From: Alphaproteobacteria bacterium
GTDB lineage: Bacteria > Pseudomonadota > Alphaproteobacteria > Micavibrionales > Micavibrionaceae
DNA: 8,711 bases
Assembly: GCA_023301785.1 (NCBI GenBank)
Contig: JALZUF010000182.1
Span: forward strand, 1 to 8,711
Direction: 5' to 3'
Part shown: positions 5,752-8,711 of the stretch, piece after piece
Position numbering within the stretch: the stretch's first letter is position 1
Layout of the letters: each line of letters begins with the position of its first letter
Notes under the pieces: model-generated
The model's input: only the letters and a program-made list of their open reading frames with translations
Database searches by the model: none
What the model was told of the DNA's origin: nothing
Program-made: the position numbers and the translations under genes

Positions 5752-6713
5752 TTATAATCCATGATGCCATGTTCTTTGAGAAGCTGCATGGCATCTAAAC
5801 CGCGTGGATCACGACATTTTTGCAAATCACCTGCCGTGACGCGTGTTACGCTTGAGCCAACAAGGTTCACTTGTTCTCGCGCTGTTGGCACTTGGCTGCA
5901 ATATAAAAAATCTGGATAAAGCGTGTGACCTTTGCGTGATAAATACATCATCAGGCGATTAACAGGCTCTTGGATAAAACTATATTTCCCGCGCGGCGTT
6001 AGTAATTCAAGCGCCTCTTCTGGCTTTTGCATCGAGTACCCCACAACCGCATGGGCGCGTGAAACAAGGGCAAAGTTATTCCCACGTTTGGTTTTTACCA
6101 TCGCAACGGCAAACTTACGACGTTCATTACGAAGGGTTGCGTCTTGAATAATATCTTGAAAGGCGCCTTCGGTAATTGTTTCAATCGGTTCTGCATAAAT
6201 AGGGCTATCCTCAATAGGTTTATAGCCTTCTTCAATTTCTAAGATCACACGCGTTTCTTTTGTTAGCATATTAAGGGCATAAACATTGATACCAGCACGT
6301 TCACAAATCTGCATCGACATACGATCGAAATGATCGCCACGCCTTTTGAAAAAATCTTTATCAAACCCATCTTCATCTAGATAGATATTCTTAATGCCGG
6401 CTTCGGCAATGTTTTTGGCGCAGTTAGGGCAAAATGGGTCTGTGACATAGATTGAGCCATTTTCTGTCGCAAAGTCAGCATTTAGGATGCACGCCGTTTC
6501 TGCATGAATCGTCCCAGAAGAGTTGCCAATTTTCTGTGTAGTGCCAATTTTTTCATAAATAGGATCAGGCCAGTGATTTGTACGCATAATAGGAGAGCTT
6601 GCTTGGTTCTCATCCGCACTCACTAGTGTGGCGGCGATTTTATTGGTCGGATGAGGGCTTTTGGAAACAATATCCAAGGCCATTTGCATAAATTCATAGG
6701 GGGAAGAAGACAT
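5748..6713 (-). CDS. Cytidine/dCMP deaminase-fold protein with a degenerate second domain
   Basis: 321 residues from ATG 6713. The N-terminal half is a zinc deaminase domain: HAE at 70-72 (zinc ligand H70, proton-shuttle E72) and CPNC at 95-98 (zinc ligands C95, C98), followed by AEAGIKNIYL and a dCMP-deaminase-like tail (HFDRMSMQICERAGI). The cytosolic role is probably deamination of a cytosine nucleotide or similar base; the substrate cannot be read from sequence. The usual proline just before the first Cys is a phenylalanine (PFCPNC). The C-terminal half (about 200-317) looks like a second copy of the fold with the metal ligands lost: IQEPVNRL where HAE would be, and SQVPTARE where the Cys pair would be. 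An in-frame ATG at 6725 adds four residues, but GGTGA lies 5 bases before the ATG at 6713, which favours that start. It is encoded against its neighbours and splits sucB from lpd. Confidence 0.85.
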   Translation of the reverse strand: MSSSPYEFMQMALDIVSKSPHPTNKIAATLVSADENQASSPIMRTNHWPDPIYEKIGTTQKIGNSSGTIHAETACILNADFATENGSIYVTDPFCPNCAKNIAEAGIKNIYLDEDGFDKDFFKRRGDHFDRMSMQICERAGINVYALNMLTKETRVILEIEEGYKPIEDSPIYAEPIETITEGAFQDIIQDATLRNERRKFAVAMVKTKRGNNFALVSRAHAVVGYSMQKPEEALELLTPRGKYSFIQEPVNRLMMYLSRKGHTLYPDFLYCSQVPTAREQVNLVGSSVTRVTAGDLQKCRDPRGLDAMQLLKEHGIMDYN

Positions 6714-6818
6714 AAAAATCACCATTAATTAGGGATTTATACTAGCCTTAATTTGATCAATAAGCTACAAATCTAATAACTAATTTTGATCCATTTATTC
6801 TAACTAAAGGTATATTTC
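6714..6818. promoter_or_regulatory. Divergent spacer between the deaminase gene and lpd
   Basis: The short AT-rich spacer must hold promoters for both directions. On the minus strand TATAAA at 6741-6736 is a good -10 element. Its predicted start near 6729 would leave only about 4 bases before ATG 6725 but about 16 before ATG 6713, supporting the shorter deaminase. No good -35 accompanies it. On the plus strand AAAGG at 6806-6810, 8 bases before ATG 6819, is the lpd ribosome site; I see no convincing lpd promoter. The palindrome TTGATCAA (6753-6760) and a second TTTGATC copy at 6785-6791 may be chance in AT-rich DNA. Confidence 0.35.
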
Positions 6819-8210
6819 ATGGCTTCTTCTTACGATCTTATTGTTATTGGTTCTGGCCCTGGTGGTTATGTTTGCGCGATCCGCGCGGCGCAATTAGGCA
6901 TGAAAGTGGCTTGTGTTGAAAAACGCGATACATTGGGTGGAACGTGTTTGAATATTGGTTGTATCCCATCAAAAGCTTTGTTAAGTGCCTCTGAAAAATA
7001 TCACGAAGCAGAAAGTGAATTTTCTAAATATGGGATTACCACTGGCGGCGTGAAGCTCGATCTTGCGGGGATGATGAAATATAAAGATAGCGTTGTTGAA
7101 GCCAACACAAAAGGTATCGAATTTTTGTTCAAGAAAAACAAAGTTGACTGGCTTAAAGGCGCAGGGAAAATTACGGGCAAAGGTAAAGTTGATGTTGATG
7201 GTACAAGTTATGATGCCAAAAACATTGTAATTGCAACAGGGTCTGATGTGACTGGCTTGCCGGGCATTGAAATTGATGAAGAAAAAATCGTGTCTTCTGA
7301 AGGCGCGCTTAAGCTTGGTAAGGTGCCTGAGAACTTAGTTGTAATTGGCGGCGGTGTTATTGGTATGGAGCTCGGCTCTGTATGGCAACGTCTTGGTGCC
7401 AATGTGACTGTGATTGAATTTGTCGATCAAATTCTACCGGGTATGGATGGTGAGGTTCGTAAAGAAGCAAATAAGATTTTCAAAAAACAAGGCATTAAGC
7501 TAAAGCTTTCGTCAAAAGTAACATCGGCAAAAAGTACGAAAAAAGGTGTTGAGTTGAGCGTTGAGCCTGCGGCAGGCGGCGATGCTGAAACCATGAATGC
7601 TGATGTGGTGCTAGTCGCAGTAGGTCGTAAAGCCTTCACAGATAGCTTAGGTCTTGATAGTGTTGGCGTTGAAACGGACGAACGTGGCCGCGTTAAAACT
7701 GATGGTCATTTTAAAACAAATGTTGAAGGTGTTTACGCGATTGGTGATGTCATTGCAGGGCCTATGTTGGCGCATAAAGCGGAAGATGAAGGTTTTATCT
7801 TGGCTGAAATTCTGGATGGTCAAAGCGGACATATTGATTACAACCTCATCCCAGGTGTTGTTTACACATACCCAGAGGTGGCGAACGTTGGTAAAACGGA
7901 AGAGCAACTAAAAGAAGAAGGTGTTGCTTACAAGTCAGGTAAGTTCCCATTCATGGCCAATGGTCGTGCGCGTGCGATTAACATGACTGATGGTTTTGTA
8001 AAAATATTAGCCGATGCCAAGACAGACAAAGTCTTAGGCTGTCATATTATTGGCCCAGAAGCTGGAACATTAATTGCGGAGATCGTAATCGCTATGGAAT
8101 TCGGCGCAAGCTCAGAAGATATTGCGCGTACCTGTCACGCTCACCCAACACTACAAGAAGTTGTGAAAGAAGCTGCGCTTGCCGTTCATGGCGGTCAAAT
8201 TCATATGTAA
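6819..8210 (+). CDS. lpd: Dihydrolipoamide dehydrogenase (E3)
   Basis: FAD-dependent enzyme that reoxidises the lipoyl arm of SucB (and often of other 2-oxoacid dehydrogenases) and passes electrons to NAD+. The protein is 463 residues, the normal length. GSGPGG at 11-16 is the FAD-binding Rossmann motif. The redox disulfide is C43-C48 in GGTCLNIGCIPSK. The NAD-binding motif is G177-G-G-V-I-G182, and the second FAD motif is IGD at 308-310. The dimer-interface motif HAHPTLQE near the C-terminus supplies the catalytic base H442 and E447 to the partner subunit. A good ribosome site (AAAGG, 8 bases upstream) supports the start. It lies downstream of sucAB but is separated by an inverted gene, so it needs its own promoter. 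Position next to sucAB suggests it is the 2-oxoglutarate dehydrogenase E3, though it may also serve other complexes. Confidence 0.97.
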   Translation: MASSYDLIVIGSGPGGYVCAIRAAQLGMKVACVEKRDTLGGTCLNIGCIPSKALLSASEKYHEAESEFSKYGITTGGVKLDLAGMMKYKDSVVEANTKGIEFLFKKNKVDWLKGAGKITGKGKVDVDGTSYDAKNIVIATGSDVTGLPGIEIDEEKIVSSEGALKLGKVPENLVVIGGGVIGMELGSVWQRLGANVTVIEFVDQILPGMDGEVRKEANKIFKKQGIKLKLSSKVTSAKSTKKGVELSVEPAAGGDAETMNADVVLVAVGRKAFTDSLGLDSVGVETDERGRVKTDGHFKTNVEGVYAIGDVIAGPMLAHKAEDEGFILAEILDGQSGHIDYNLIPGVVYTYPEVANVGKTEEQLKEEGVAYKSGKFPFMANGRARAINMTDGFVKILADAKTDKVLGCHIIGPEAGTLIAEIVIAMEFGASSEDIARTCHAHPTLQEVVKEAALAVHGGQIHM

Positions 8211-8214
8211 TTGA

Positions 8215-8694
8215 TTACTTCGGTTCAGGAAGACCTATTGCTCTTCTTATTTCAGGTGTAGTGGAGAAGATACAATTTGTATCTAAAGCTTGATTCAAAT
8301 TTTCTGCATCGATATTTTCTATGAAGACGTGATATTTTGGTGGAATTTTATCAAATTTTATTACTTCATCGTTAAATTCTAAACCCAAGCATCTTTGTAA
8401 ATCTGATGTTGGCAATGTGTCAGACGAGAATCGAATAAATGGTTCTTTGGACGCTTTAATATAATTCCAAATTTTAGTTCCTTCCCAAAATCCAACAGGG
8501 AAAGCAATGGCACGTTTATCATCATCGTCAGAAAATTCTCGTATTTTAAAATCACCAAATTCAATATGGTGCATATCTAATTTTTCAATACTGTAAAAAC
8601 CACTATATGTTTTTGGGGTGTCATCTGCCAAAGCAAAACTTCCACATAAAGCGAGGCTAAAGGCACATATCTGTGAAGCGGGTTTCTGAAACAT
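8215..8694 (-). CDS. Small exported protein of unknown function
   Basis: 159 residues. Residues 1-23 look like a signal peptide: K4, a hydrophobic core (ICAFSLALCGSFA) and a cleavage site after ALA (A23), with an acidic mature start (DD). The mature protein is about 136 residues, mixed strand and helix by eye, with an acidic run D56-D59 and exactly two cysteines (C102, C141) that could form one disulfide in the periplasm. I recognise no family. It is convergent to lpd with 4 bases between the stops. No Shine-Dalgarno precedes ATG 8694, while TATAGT at 8706-8701 sits 6 bases upstream, so the transcript may begin at or near the start codon. The gene is more AT-rich than lpd. Confidence 0.75.
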   Translation of the reverse strand: MFQKPASQICAFSLALCGSFALADDTPKTYSGFYSIEKLDMHHIEFGDFKIREFSDDDDKRAIAFPVGFWEGTKIWNYIKASKEPFIRFSSDTLPTSDLQRCLGLEFNDEVIKFDKIPPKYHVFIENIDAENLNQALDTNCIFSTTPEIRRAIGLPEPK

Positions 8695-8711
8695 TCAAGT
8701 ACTATACAGCA

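Noticed and set aside
5886..5900. Second sigma-54-like match, TGGCACTTGGCTGCA
   Set aside because: The GG-GC spacing is 9 instead of 10, and it lies inside the deaminase coding region with no sensible downstream start.
6753..6791. Near-repeat of TTTGATC in the divergent spacer
   Set aside because: Short and AT-rich, with imperfect flanks; not enough to call an operator pair.
8207..8218. Palindrome GTAATTGATTAC at the lpd junction as a terminator
   Set aside because: Only 5-bp arms with a 2-base loop, and most of it follows from two facing TAA stops; no T run.

Overview
The window comes from an AT-rich bacterial chromosome, most likely an alphaproteobacterium. The main reason is the enzyme set and order: a probable sucD 3' end, then sucA, sucB and an E3 gene, which is the arrangement typical of that class. 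The SucA and SucB proteins are full length and typical of the family. I cannot name a genus from the sequence alone.

Layout. Bases 1-27 are the last codons of an upstream gene, possibly sucD. At 38-580 is a small exported protein with a recognisable DUF4174-type signature. A 380-base gap (581-960) follows. It holds a textbook sigma-54 (-24/-12) promoter, a 41-codon small ORF with a good Shine-Dalgarno, and two consecutive hairpins that look like terminators, so it reads as one self-contained small transcription unit. Next are an uncharacterised 180-residue helical protein with an apparent internal repeat (961-1503), sucA (1613-4489) and sucB (4528-5745). Convergent to sucB, with only 2 bases between stop codons, is a minus-strand deaminase-fold gene (5748-6713). 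A 93-105 base divergent spacer separates it from lpd (6819-8210). A small exported protein of unknown function lies convergent to lpd, with 4 bases between stop codons (8215-8694).

Function. SucA (E1), SucB (E2) and Lpd (E3) together form the 2-oxoglutarate dehydrogenase complex, which converts 2-oxoglutarate, CoA and NAD+ into succinyl-CoA, CO2 and NADH. The inverted deaminase gene splits the usual sucAB-lpd run, so lpd needs its own promoter.

The most interesting signals are two. One is the sigma-54-driven small unit placed between TCA-cycle genes, where the substrate 2-oxoglutarate is itself the classical carbon/nitrogen signal. The other is the deaminase-family protein, which appears to carry a second, catalytically dead copy of its own domain. 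No mobile element, CRISPR array, tRNA or rRNA was seen.
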